A DNA stretch of 64,000 nt from GCA-2862585 sp049890295 (GTDB lineage Bacteria > Bacteroidota > Bacteroidia > Flavobacteriales > UBA7312), in assembly GCA_049890295.1 (NCBI GenBank), contig JBMHBP010000004.1:62001-126000 (forward strand), in the 5' to 3' direction. Below, one piece after another: positions 35,743 to 44,170 of the stretch. The stretch's first letter is position 1; every line of letters starts with the position of its first letter. The translations under genes and the position numbers were made by a program. Under the pieces are notes generated by a model. The model was not told where the DNA came from. It did not search any database and saw nothing but the letters and a program-made list of their open reading frames with translations.

Positions 35743-36456
35743 ATGACAAAATTAAGTGTCAATATAAATAAAATAGCAACTATTAGAAATGCTAGAGGTG
35801 GGCAGTTGCCAAATGTTACTTTAGCTGCTCAACGCTGTGAAGCGTTTGGGGCGGACGGCATTACTGTTCATCCAAGACCTGATGGTCGCCATATTACTTA
35901 TACTGATGTACGAGAAATAGCAAAAATAGTTACTACTGAGTTTAATATTGAAGGCTTTCCTTCCAATGATTTTATACAGTTAATACATGAAGTCAAACCA
36001 CACCAGGTTACTTTAGTGCCAGACCCGCCTGATGCTATTACATCCAACGCTGGTTGGGATACAATCAAACACCATGATTTTCTGCTTGATATACTTAAGG
36101 AGTTTAAACAAGCAGGTATTAGAACATCTTTATTTCTTGATACGAATTTAAAGTATATTGAGTCGGCAGCACATCTGCAATGTGATCGAATTGAATTATA
36201 TACCGAAAACTATGCGGTTTTATTTCCCAAGAACAAAAAAGATAGCATACAGCCATACATTGATGCCGCCCAACTTGCTCATCAGCTTGGATTTGGCCTC
36301 AATGCTGGTCACGATCTAAACCTTCATAATTTGAGTTATTTTAAGAAACATATACCGTTTCTTGAAGAAGTTTCAATTGGACATGCTTTAATTTCTGACG
36401 CTTTGTACTTAGGTCTTGAGGAAACTATTCGTCAATATAAACAGTGTTTAAGGTAA
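35743..36456 (+). CDS. pdxJ: Pyridoxine 5'-phosphate synthase
   Basis: This 237-residue TIM-barrel enzyme condenses 1-deoxyxylulose 5-phosphate with 3-amino-2-oxopropyl phosphate to make vitamin B6 as pyridoxine 5'-phosphate. The start LSVNINKIATIRNARGG, the segment ITVHPRPDGRHITYTDV, the VTLVPDP loop, and LNAGHDLNLHNL with ISIGHALISDAL-like C-terminal phosphate site (VSIGHALISDALYLG) are all diagnostic. Its presence shows the deoxyxylulose-dependent B6 route. The stop overlaps the next gene's start by one base. Confidence 0.96.
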   Translation: MTKLSVNINKIATIRNARGGQLPNVTLAAQRCEAFGADGITVHPRPDGRHITYTDVREIAKIVTTEFNIEGFPSNDFIQLIHEVKPHQVTLVPDPPDAITSNAGWDTIKHHDFLLDILKEFKQAGIRTSLFLDTNLKYIESAAHLQCDRIELYTENYAVLFPKNKKDSIQPYIDAAQLAHQLGFGLNAGHDLNLHNLSYFKKHIPFLEEVSIGHALISDALYLGLEETIRQYKQCLR

Positions 36457-37217
36457 TGAGTTTATATTCCACTATTTATGGAAAGGGTCAGCCAATGGTT
36501 ATAGTTCATGGCCTTTTTGGCATGTCCGACAACTGGACAACCATAGCTAAGCAATTTGCTGATTACTTTGAAGTACATATTTTAGATTTACCAAACCATG
36601 GTCGTTCGCCTCACACTAATGAGTTTAATTATAACAGTCTTTCACAAGCTGTTAAACAGTATTTTATAGAACATTCATTAGAACATTCATTACTTATCGG
36701 TCACTCTTTAGGGGGTAAAACTGCCATGCAACTAGCTACTTCAGAGCCAGAATTAATCTCTAAACTTATAGTTGTAGATATAAGCCCCCGTTTTTACCCC
36801 ATTCATCATGATAAAATCTTGAAAGGCTTAAATGCAGTCGATTTATTAAAAATTAGTTCTAGACTAGAAGCAGAAAAACGTTTAGCTGAACATATAAGTG
36901 AATTAGACGTAAGGCAATTTTTGCTTAAAAGTATGTATTGGAAAGAAAAAGGAAAACTAGATTTTAGATTTAACCTTCCTGTAATTACAAAAAATATAGC
37001 TAATGTTGGGGAAGAATTGGGTCATAATAATTGTTTTATAAAACCGACCTTATTTTTAAAAGGTGAACTATCTAACTACATTAGTGAAGATGATGAAGAT
37101 CTAATCTTTCACCATTTTCCAAAAGCAGAAATAGAGGTGATTTCCGGTTCGGGGCATTGGCTACATGCTGAAAATCCCAGTCAGTTTGTCGATGAGGTGA
37201 TGCGGTTCAGTTTATAA
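36456..37217 (+). CDS. Alpha/beta-hydrolase (YbfF-like esterase)
   Basis: A 253-residue alpha/beta-hydrolase with oxyanion-side HGLFGMSDNW (19-27), nucleophile elbow GHSLGGK (Ser84) and catalytic His in GSGHWLHAENP near the C-terminus. It looks like the YbfF/menaquinone-side esterase group acting on small acyl esters, but the substrate is unknown. Start ATG 36456 gives a one-base TAATG overlap with pdxJ. A 12-base tandem duplication lies inside the gene, doubling EHSL at residues 72-79. It ends 2 bases before the stop of the convergent PLD gene. Confidence 0.88.
   Translation: MSLYSTIYGKGQPMVIVHGLFGMSDNWTTIAKQFADYFEVHILDLPNHGRSPHTNEFNYNSLSQAVKQYFIEHSLEHSLLIGHSLGGKTAMQLATSEPELISKLIVVDISPRFYPIHHDKILKGLNAVDLLKISSRLEAEKRLAEHISELDVRQFLLKSMYWKEKGKLDFRFNLPVITKNIANVGEELGHNNCFIKPTLFLKGELSNYISEDDEDLIFHHFPKAEIEVISGSGHWLHAENPSQFVDEVMRFSL
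36667..36690 (+). repeat. In-gene tandem duplication, 2 x 12 bases
   Basis: The unit TAGAACATTCAT occurs twice in tandem without mismatch, adding four residues just before strand beta of the nucleophile elbow in the hydrolase. The frame is kept. Confidence 0.85.
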
Positions 37218-37219
37218 TC

Positions 37220-39493
37220 TTAATGAACAATTACCTTTATTTTTTCCTGTTCGACCTCTAAAAAGTAGACTCCTTTACTTAAGTTGTAATCAAAAGAAAA
37301 CGTATTTAATCCTTCAGTTAAATTTAAACTTTTAGTGAACAATTGTCTACCTTGTAGGTCAATAATTCTACAGTAATTTATTTCTGACGTATTCGAATAC
37401 AGTTCAAAAATAAACTTACCGTTATTTGGATTTGGATACAAAGCGTATTTTAAATCTGTAATATCATTAATGGAAGTTGACGTACATGCTAATTGACAAG
37501 CAGCTAATGAATTATATGTCCCGCTACCATCCATTGGGTCAACACAGGCTTCATTTACACAATTAAAAGATGGTTCAACAGCATTTTCTAACTCATTCAA
37601 TCTTTGATGAAACTCTTGATAAAATTGGTTAGTAATACTTGCATCATGAATTATAATTGTGTTTTCATCATTATTCGTTTCAGCTGCACCAGACCAATTG
37701 TGAGAGCCAGTTACTACAGTAGGATCAGAGTCAACATTTGCGTGATCAATGATGCAGTACTTATGATGAAAAATATCATCAACTTCTTGATGAGATAGTA
37801 CGTTTGCACCCAGCTCTGTTAGGTATTCGTATTCTGATCCTTGTGTATTTACTTGCTCAATAATACCATTTACCTCAACGCCTAAATTATATTGATCCTC
37901 AATAGCCCAAGCTAATTGATTGTTTGTAAAAACTAATAAACCAAAGTCAATTTCATAATCGGCAGTTTTAATAGCATTTACAATATTAGTGGTCGTATTA
38001 TCGGAAGGAGAAAAATAGACCTCAAATGGCTGACCGTTAACAGTGAAATGATGTGGCGTATTGTTCTTCTTATTAGCTCCAAATTTTGCATTTGAAGCGT
38101 TGGGATTGTCGCCATCACTACCCCACATTTCATTGAATTCAATTTCAAACGTTCTGGCTACTGATTGGTCTTGAATCATTACTAAATGGTTAGGGTCATC
38201 AAATATTTGACCACTTGTCCAGTTGGTAGATCCTGTTAAAACCCAGCAACTATCAAAAACATTCGCATCAACAACAATAAATTTATTGTGCATTATACCC
38301 ATTCCTTCTGGTCTTTCTAGCACTGGAATACCATCATTTAAGCTGCCAAGTGCCAGTGTTGCGGTTGATTCACAAGTAATATAACGGACTCTTACTCCTC
38401 TGTTATAAGCATCATTGATTGCTGATGTGATTAAGCCATCAGAGTGGTTGTAAACAGCTACGTCTAAAGTGTGTTGTGCTTTATCTATGTAAGCTTTTAT
38501 GGAATCGTTAGTGTAAACTCCTGAAACTTGTGCATTTTCGATACTCGCAACAGTAGTGTCTACAGAATGATTAAAACAAACTCTTATTTCACCAGACGAG
38601 TTTGATATAGTAGCAAAAGGTGTAATTGCGGAATAAGTTGTATCAGTATTATCATAAGATATCCCCTGAACATAATATATACTACCAGCTTCTAAATTTT
38701 CTAAGCTAATAGAATGATCTGTGGAGGTAAGACCCTCAGAATCTACTAAAGTACCAAGTTCTAAATCAGCTGTTAAGCCATAACTTAAATCTGAGAATCC
38801 TTCTAAATTTGTTGTCCAGCTTATATCAAAACTTGTTGTTGTGACATTTGTTTGGACTAGTGGTGTTAATAAGCAAATTCCTTGTTCATACACAAAATCA
38901 TTCATATCTCTGATCAGAAGTTGATAGCCATCATTACCAGTAAATGAATACTGAGAAGATATGGCAATAATTGTCGCCGGACATGATGGGATAGTTTGAC
39001 CTTCTAATTCTGAGTCTGCTTTAACGTAAATAATACCTTCTTCATCGTTGGCAGAAAAGGTGTGTGTACCGACGCTAAATACTTGCCCTGGATTATCGAA
39101 AATAGCATTTTCAATACTTATAAGTTCTGCTTCAGTGTCTTCTCCAATTTGTGAAGCAAAAATTATTGTTGGTTCAACAGTATAACCACTACCATGCACT
39201 GTTAAATCACTTATGGGTTGAAGTTCTAGTAATCCATTATAATCGACTAATACTCCAGTTACTGTAATACTATCACCTCTACTGACACCACTCATCACAT
39301 CTGGATCATACAATGCAATTCCGGCTGTTGCATCTTCAATGTATCGAATTGGTCCTAGTTCATCACCATTGGTTATAATTCCGCTTATAGTAACGGTCGA
39401 ATTTAGAGCTTGCTGTCTAGCAGTTGCAATATCTTGAGCAATAATCTGAAAAGTACTTGTAAGTAGTGTAAAAATAATGAGGATAGCTTTCAT
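37220..39493 (-). CDS. Secreted phospholipase-D-fold protein with T9SS type A sorting domain
   Basis: A 757-residue exported protein. It has a signal peptide (1-19) and an N-terminal OB-fold-like module (about 30-205, as found in DUF5689 and extracellular nucleases). A fibronectin-type segment (about 210-300) and a full phospholipase-D pair follow. Both HxKxxxxD motifs are intact: H402-K404-D409 and H576-K578-D583, each followed by a GS-x-NW motif. A cysteine-rich CVDP-type segment (645-670) precedes the sorting domain (from about 683, ALYPNPNNGKF). The fold cleaves phosphodiesters (phospholipid or nucleic acid); the OB module favours nucleic acid, but this is inference. It is last in an operon with a TonB receptor and a lamin-tail protein. 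Confidence 0.82.
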   Translation of the reverse strand: MKAILIIFTLLTSTFQIIAQDIATARQQALNSTVTISGIITNGDELGPIRYIEDATAGIALYDPDVMSGVSRGDSITVTGVLVDYNGLLELQPISDLTVHGSGYTVEPTIIFASQIGEDTEAELISIENAIFDNPGQVFSVGTHTFSANDEEGIIYVKADSELEGQTIPSCPATIIAISSQYSFTGNDGYQLLIRDMNDFVYEQGICLLTPLVQTNVTTTSFDISWTTNLEGFSDLSYGLTADLELGTLVDSEGLTSTDHSISLENLEAGSIYYVQGISYDNTDTTYSAITPFATISNSSGEIRVCFNHSVDTTVASIENAQVSGVYTNDSIKAYIDKAQHTLDVAVYNHSDGLITSAINDAYNRGVRVRYITCESTATLALGSLNDGIPVLERPEGMGIMHNKFIVVDANVFDSCWVLTGSTNWTSGQIFDDPNHLVMIQDQSVARTFEIEFNEMWGSDGDNPNASNAKFGANKKNNTPHHFTVNGQPFEVYFSPSDNTTTNIVNAIKTADYEIDFGLLVFTNNQLAWAIEDQYNLGVEVNGIIEQVNTQGSEYEYLTELGANVLSHQEVDDIFHHKYCIIDHANVDSDPTVVTGSHNWSGAAETNNDENTIIIHDASITNQFYQEFHQRLNELENAVEPSFNCVNEACVDPMDGSGTYNSLAACQLACTSTSINDITDLKYALYPNPNNGKFIFELYSNTSEINYCRIIDLQGRQLFTKSLNLTEGLNTFSFDYNLSKGVYFLEVEQEKIKVIVH

Positions 39494-39502
39494 ATTTAAA
39501 AT

Positions 39503-42304
39503 TTAGAATGTCAATTTAGCTGACAGGTTAATACGACGTCCCATACCAAAGAATACACCAGCTGACTTAGCGTCAAAATCAGAATAATTAGCGTTATAAG
39601 GATCGTTATTTTGGGCGTCTGAAATATAAATTTCGTTCAGAGCATTGAGGATACTCATACGAAAATCTATTTTAGATTTTTTATTGAGTTTTAGGGTATA
39701 TCCAGCATGAAAATCAACCAACTGATAGGCTGGTATTTTCCATGATTCTCGACCAGCATTTTCACCGTCTAATGAAAGTGGATCGAAATCGGAATAATAG
39801 TCATCAAAATGAGTAGCTCTAGCTTTGAGGTATATATTGTCAATAGGTTCGTACCGTACACTTAATCCTAATTGTGTTTGGGCAGCGTCACCAACATGAA
39901 CTCCAGTAGCATCAAATGATTCAATGACCTCATTGCCAAAATCATCGATAACAGGGTCGTTATTATCATCATAAAAACGAACGCTATCCTTTGATTGCCA
40001 TGTCCAATCTCCTAAAGACATTAGCCCCTCTAGAGTAAGTTTATTATTCAGTCGTAGTGCCATATCCATTTCGATCCCTTTGTGTAAGGCATCCATTCCG
40101 TTGATGTTGGCTCGTACAGGTTCATCATCTACTAAAATTGATACGCCACCATTAGATGGTTTGTTTTCCCATCGTGTATAGTAGCCGTTTAGGTTGGCAG
40201 AAAATAGGGATGAGCGATAGGAATATCCACCTTCTACTGCTTTGACAATTTCATTTTCGATATCACGATACAAATTGTTGGAATAATCGTAAATATTATT
40301 AAAACGAGGGGCTTTGGAAATATACCCTACATTAAAAAACACATTGTGGTTTAGATTAATGTTATAATTCGCTCCTGTTTTTAATGTAAAACCCTTAATC
40401 CATTTCCAAGAAGTTTCAGCACGTCTAGCTTGTGCTGAATTCATTGTGTAAGCTACACCGTTGTGAATAATGGTATCTTCTATCATGCTTTTTACAGCTC
40501 CTATAATGGCACCATTTTCATCGTAAATAATTTCTGTAATAACAGAAGTTCCTAGAGCTTCTACATAAGTAGTGTCTTCTAACACAAGATCTTTTTTCTT
40601 AAAATAATCTATACGTTTATAAGCAGAATTTGATCCAGAAATATTCAAAAAAGCACTAAGTTTTCCATCGCTGTATTCAGCCTGAGAAAATAGTCCTGAC
40701 CATTTTACTATCCCATCGTTATGATATCTAATTTTATCGCCGACACGTTTAATTTGAGTATTCTGAAGTTTGTTGTCTTCATCAATGACATAGTCACCAC
40801 CCAATAAATCATACACTTCTCTATAATGTTCACCTCTGTAAGATCGAAAATCCAGCCCCCCTGAAAAAGTAAATTCCTCATTCATTTGGTAATTAATAGT
40901 GGATAGCCCGCCATACCAGTAATGATTATTGATTGAGCTTAACAGAAAATTATTAGACTCCAATTCATTATCGCTAAAAAGAGGGTTGACATTATTCTTG
41001 TTAAGGTCGTAGGCGTCTTGAAAATTGTATTGACCATTTTGGTCATAATTGTCTGAGTTACTGCTGATATTAGTTCCGCCACCATTTCCAATTGATAAAT
41101 AAGCAATATTTGAGATATAAAACTTATCACTTACGGCCCAAAAATCACGTAGTGAAAATTGAGGTTTATGGTAATAGTTTTTCTTGGTATTCAATACTTC
41201 CTTATTTCTAAGGGTATCACCATTTGAATTTAGCTCCCAACGGTCAAGGTGTCCCCAGTGCTTATTATAACTGATACCTTTGTTGTTTATGTCGCCAAAT
41301 AAAGTATCGTTTATTCCCAGTTCTGAAGCATATTCTGTTGAATAGGTGGCAATATCGCTTTTATATGAACGTTGACCATGTTGCTGTGGCGCACCTAAAG
41401 CGGATAAACTTAGAGTATGTTTGCCTATAGTTTTTTGAACTTTTGCATAGTAGAAAAATCCCTCACTAAATGTTTCTTCAACAAAACCATACCCTCTTTT
41501 GTATGAGCCTGCAAAAGTAAGTCCCCAGCCATTTTTTAATTTTCCTGAATTATAACCTACAGTGGTTCGTAGTTTTCCATAGGAATCGACTTCTTGTTTT
41601 ATACTTCCACCCTTTCGATTTTCAATACCTTTGGTAAGCAGATTCATTGTGCCACCAACGGAAGGTATTGCAATTTTAGAAGCACCTAATCCTCTCTGAA
41701 CCTGAATATTACTAGTCACTGCATCTAATCCAAACCAATTTGACCAATAGACCCAGCCATTTTCCATATCATTTACTGGAATACCATCTATCATAACCGC
41801 TACATTCCTTTGGTTGAAACCACGAATAGTTATTCTAGCATCACCATCTCCGCCACCTTGTTGTGTAGCATATACTCCTGGAGTAGAGTTTAGTACCATT
41901 GGAATATCCTGAGAGGCTAGCTCCTCATCGATTTTTTTGAGAGGAATGGTAGAAAAAGCTACAGGTGTTTTTCTGTCTATAGCTACATCAGCCACCACTT
42001 GAACTTCATTCAATACAATAGTATTTAGCCCTATATTTAGTTGAATGGGTTTTCCTTCCAGCTTTAAATTTTTAGTAACTTTCTGATAACCAACATAAGA
42101 AATACTAACGTCAATTGTTTTAGCTGAAGATTCAAAGCTGAAATTCCCATCAAAATCAGTAACTATACCTTTACCGTCAAAGGCTATAGTTGCCCCAAAT
42201 AGAGGCTCATTTGTTGTATTATCAATTACGTTACCTTTTATTTTAGTCTGACCAAAAGTAGAAATAGATAATACTAGACTAGCAATTAGAATAATATGCC
42301 TCAT
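39503..42304 (-). CDS. TonB-dependent outer-membrane receptor
   Basis: A 933-residue receptor with a signal peptide (about 1-18) and a carboxypeptidase-like beta-sandwich (19-105, KIKGNVIDNTTNEPLFGATI). The plug domain (about 115-225) contains ITIRGFNQRNVAVMIDGIPVND, and the barrel ends in strand INLSAKLTF. There is no SusD-like partner. It lies 9 bases upstream of the PLD gene and 20 bases downstream of the lamin-tail gene, so all three are one transcript. It may import products released by the two secreted neighbours, but the ligand is unproven. Confidence 0.88.
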   Translation of the reverse strand: MRHIILIASLVLSISTFGQTKIKGNVIDNTTNEPLFGATIAFDGKGIVTDFDGNFSFESSAKTIDVSISYVGYQKVTKNLKLEGKPIQLNIGLNTIVLNEVQVVADVAIDRKTPVAFSTIPLKKIDEELASQDIPMVLNSTPGVYATQQGGGDGDARITIRGFNQRNVAVMIDGIPVNDMENGWVYWSNWFGLDAVTSNIQVQRGLGASKIAIPSVGGTMNLLTKGIENRKGGSIKQEVDSYGKLRTTVGYNSGKLKNGWGLTFAGSYKRGYGFVEETFSEGFFYYAKVQKTIGKHTLSLSALGAPQQHGQRSYKSDIATYSTEYASELGINDTLFGDINNKGISYNKHWGHLDRWELNSNGDTLRNKEVLNTKKNYYHKPQFSLRDFWAVSDKFYISNIAYLSIGNGGGTNISSNSDNYDQNGQYNFQDAYDLNKNNVNPLFSDNELESNNFLLSSINNHYWYGGLSTINYQMNEEFTFSGGLDFRSYRGEHYREVYDLLGGDYVIDEDNKLQNTQIKRVGDKIRYHNDGIVKWSGLFSQAEYSDGKLSAFLNISGSNSAYKRIDYFKKKDLVLEDTTYVEALGTSVITEIIYDENGAIIGAVKSMIEDTIIHNGVAYTMNSAQARRAETSWKWIKGFTLKTGANYNINLNHNVFFNVGYISKAPRFNNIYDYSNNLYRDIENEIVKAVEGGYSYRSSLFSANLNGYYTRWENKPSNGGVSILVDDEPVRANINGMDALHKGIEMDMALRLNNKLTLEGLMSLGDWTWQSKDSVRFYDDNNDPVIDDFGNEVIESFDATGVHVGDAAQTQLGLSVRYEPIDNIYLKARATHFDDYYSDFDPLSLDGENAGRESWKIPAYQLVDFHAGYTLKLNKKSKIDFRMSILNALNEIYISDAQNNDPYNANYSDFDAKSAGVFFGMGRRINLSAKLTF

Positions 42305-42324
42305 TTGAAAATTAAGGTTTTAAC

Positions 42325-43242
42325 TTACTTTATTAAGATTGAGGTCGTTTGAACGGTGTTATCATTAAAGGTTAATGATAAAATATAAAGCCCTTTCTCA
42401 ATATCTCTGGTATTTAATTGATGTTTTGTTGTTGAGCTAGATCTTGTAGTAATATTAACTTCCTGTCCTAGAATAGAAAATAACTTAATTGTTTCAATCG
42501 ATTTTTTAGCTTGAACAGTTACAATTTGACCTTTTACTGAAGGGTTAGGGTAGGCGACAAAACTACTCATCTCATTCTCATTGATATTGGCAGGGTTGCC
42601 GTTACAATCACAATCATGAGTTCCAAGTTCAGACCATGTGTTAATAGACAAGGAATCCCATTCTGTTGAAGGATTAAATAGGACAGGATTTGTACTTACG
42701 CCACTTTTGACACTAGCTTTTCTTACTAGTGTATGATTTTTTGTCCACCATGCACCATTATTTGCATCAGTAAATCCAGCAGTAGCGTCGTCAGTCCATG
42801 CGTCACCAGGATCTTCTCCAATTTTTCCGACAATATCAATCAAGGTGCCATTTTTTGATAGAGCGATAACATCATTTCCGTTCATATATAATGGGGAAGG
42901 ATATTCTGGAGCCCATTGATCAGCCATATTGTATAATTCCACTTCAATGTAGCCAAATTCATTAGCCGAGTTGGTGTCAGCGTTAGTAACTACCCATGTA
43001 CCATAAGCGTCAATACTGCCAGATAATGTCATGTCATCAGAAACTGTACTAGAACCATTGGCATATCGTTCAATCTTATATGCACTTAAATCAATAGGGG
43101 ATGAGGTAGGGTTATAAATTTCAACAGCTTTGTTGTTTGAAGAGCCTTCTACATATTCAGAAATAAATAGTTCAGAACAATCTTGAGCGAATGTTGAGAG
43201 TGATAAAAGGCATAAAGCAAATGTTGTTAATGATAACTTCAT
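42325..43242 (-). CDS. Lamin-tail-domain protein with T9SS type A sorting domain
   Basis: A 305-residue secreted protein. It has a signal peptide (LTTFALCLLSLSTFAQ) and a lamin-tail Ig-like domain (about 22-190, LFISEYVEGSSNNKAVEIYNPT...IDIVGKIGEDPG). A short linker with a Cys-x-Cys pair (HDCDCNGNP) follows. The type A sorting domain (about 230-305, FVAYPNPSVKGQ, GLYILSLTFNDNTVQTTSILIK) is complete. Lamin-tail domains accompany many extracellular nucleases and phosphatases but have no catalytic residues of their own, so here it may serve as a binding module. First gene of the operon. Confidence 0.82.
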   Translation of the reverse strand: MKLSLTTFALCLLSLSTFAQDCSELFISEYVEGSSNNKAVEIYNPTSSPIDLSAYKIERYANGSSTVSDDMTLSGSIDAYGTWVVTNADTNSANEFGYIEVELYNMADQWAPEYPSPLYMNGNDVIALSKNGTLIDIVGKIGEDPGDAWTDDATAGFTDANNGAWWTKNHTLVRKASVKSGVSTNPVLFNPSTEWDSLSINTWSELGTHDCDCNGNPANINENEMSSFVAYPNPSVKGQIVTVQAKKSIETIKLFSILGQEVNITTRSSSTTKHQLNTRDIEKGLYILSLTFNDNTVQTTSILIK

Positions 43243-43273
43243 AGGTTGAGTGTTTTAAATTAAGAATTAGTGT

Positions 43274-43281
43274 CAAAAATA
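43274..43281 (-). promoter_or_regulatory. -7 box of the lamin-tail/TonB/PLD operon
   Basis: The reverse strand reads TAttTTTG, 31 bases before ATG 43242. The surrounding 187-base gap is very AT-rich and holds no other feature I can support, apart from a near-match box for the rightward neighbour at 43403-43410 (TAtaTTTA). Confidence 0.45.
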
Positions 43282-43429
43282 TATTATTTAATGTAATTAT
43301 CACTAACTTAAATTTAAGGAAATAAATAAATGTGTATTAAGATTTTGTAAAAAGTTGATATTTATTACAATAACTGTATAGTATTTAGCATTACATTTTC
43401 GCTATATTTACAATGTAAATCTAGCATAG

Positions 43430-44170
43430 ATGTCAAACAATTTAGTTATAATACCAACATACAATGAAAAAGAAAATATTGAGCGAATCATTCGTAAAGT
43501 ATTTTCTTTTGAATTAGCTTTTGATATACTCATTGTGGATGACGGTTCTCCTGATGGAACGGCTCAAATAGTCAAAAATCTTCAATCTGAATTTGACTCT
43601 TTACATCTCCAGGAAAGGACAGGTAAGCTTGGATTAGGCACTGCCTACATTCATGGATTTAAGTGGGCTTTAAATAGGGATTTTGACTACATTTTTGAGA
43701 TGGACGCTGATTTTTCTCACGATCCTGACGATTTATTAAGATTACATCATGCTTGTGCTTCAAACAACGCTGATTTAGCAATAGGATCTCGTTATACAAA
43801 TGGGGTAAATATTGTGAACTGGCCAATGAGTAGACTACTCATGTCCTTCTTTGCTTCCAAATACGTAAAATTTGTCACCGGTCTTCCTGTGAATGATTCA
43901 ACAGCTGGATTTATTTGCTACAAACGATCTGTTTTGGAAACCATTGATTTAGATATGATTCAGTTTGTAGGCTATGCCTTTCAAATAGAAATGAAATTTA
44001 AGGCCTGGCGTTCCGCCTTTACTATAAAAGAAGTGCCAGTTATTTTTACAGATCGTAAAGAAGGTTATTCAAAAATGGATACTTCCATATTTTTTGAAGC
44101 TTTTATTGGCGTGCTACAACTTAAATTCAAAAGTTTTTTTTCCAAACCTAAACAAAAACCTAATGCTTAA
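43430..44170 (+). CDS. Polyprenol monophosphomannose synthase-like GT2 glycosyltransferase
   Basis: A 246-residue family 2 glycosyltransferase of the dolichol-phosphate-mannose synthase group, which transfers mannose (or another hexose) from a nucleotide sugar to a lipid phosphate at the membrane. It has VIIPTYNEKENI at the start, ILIVDDGSPDGT, FEMDADFSHDPDDL with the metal-binding DxD-like motif, and AIGSRYTNG. No C-terminal membrane helices are present, as in the soluble class. It overlaps pyrC by 8 bases, a pairing common in Flavobacteria. The sugar is inferred from the family. Confidence 0.9.
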   Translation: MSNNLVIIPTYNEKENIERIIRKVFSFELAFDILIVDDGSPDGTAQIVKNLQSEFDSLHLQERTGKLGLGTAYIHGFKWALNRDFDYIFEMDADFSHDPDDLLRLHHACASNNADLAIGSRYTNGVNIVNWPMSRLLMSFFASKYVKFVTGLPVNDSTAGFICYKRSVLETIDLDMIQFVGYAFQIEMKFKAWRSAFTIKEVPVIFTDRKEGYSKMDTSIFFEAFIGVLQLKFKSFFSKPKQKPNA

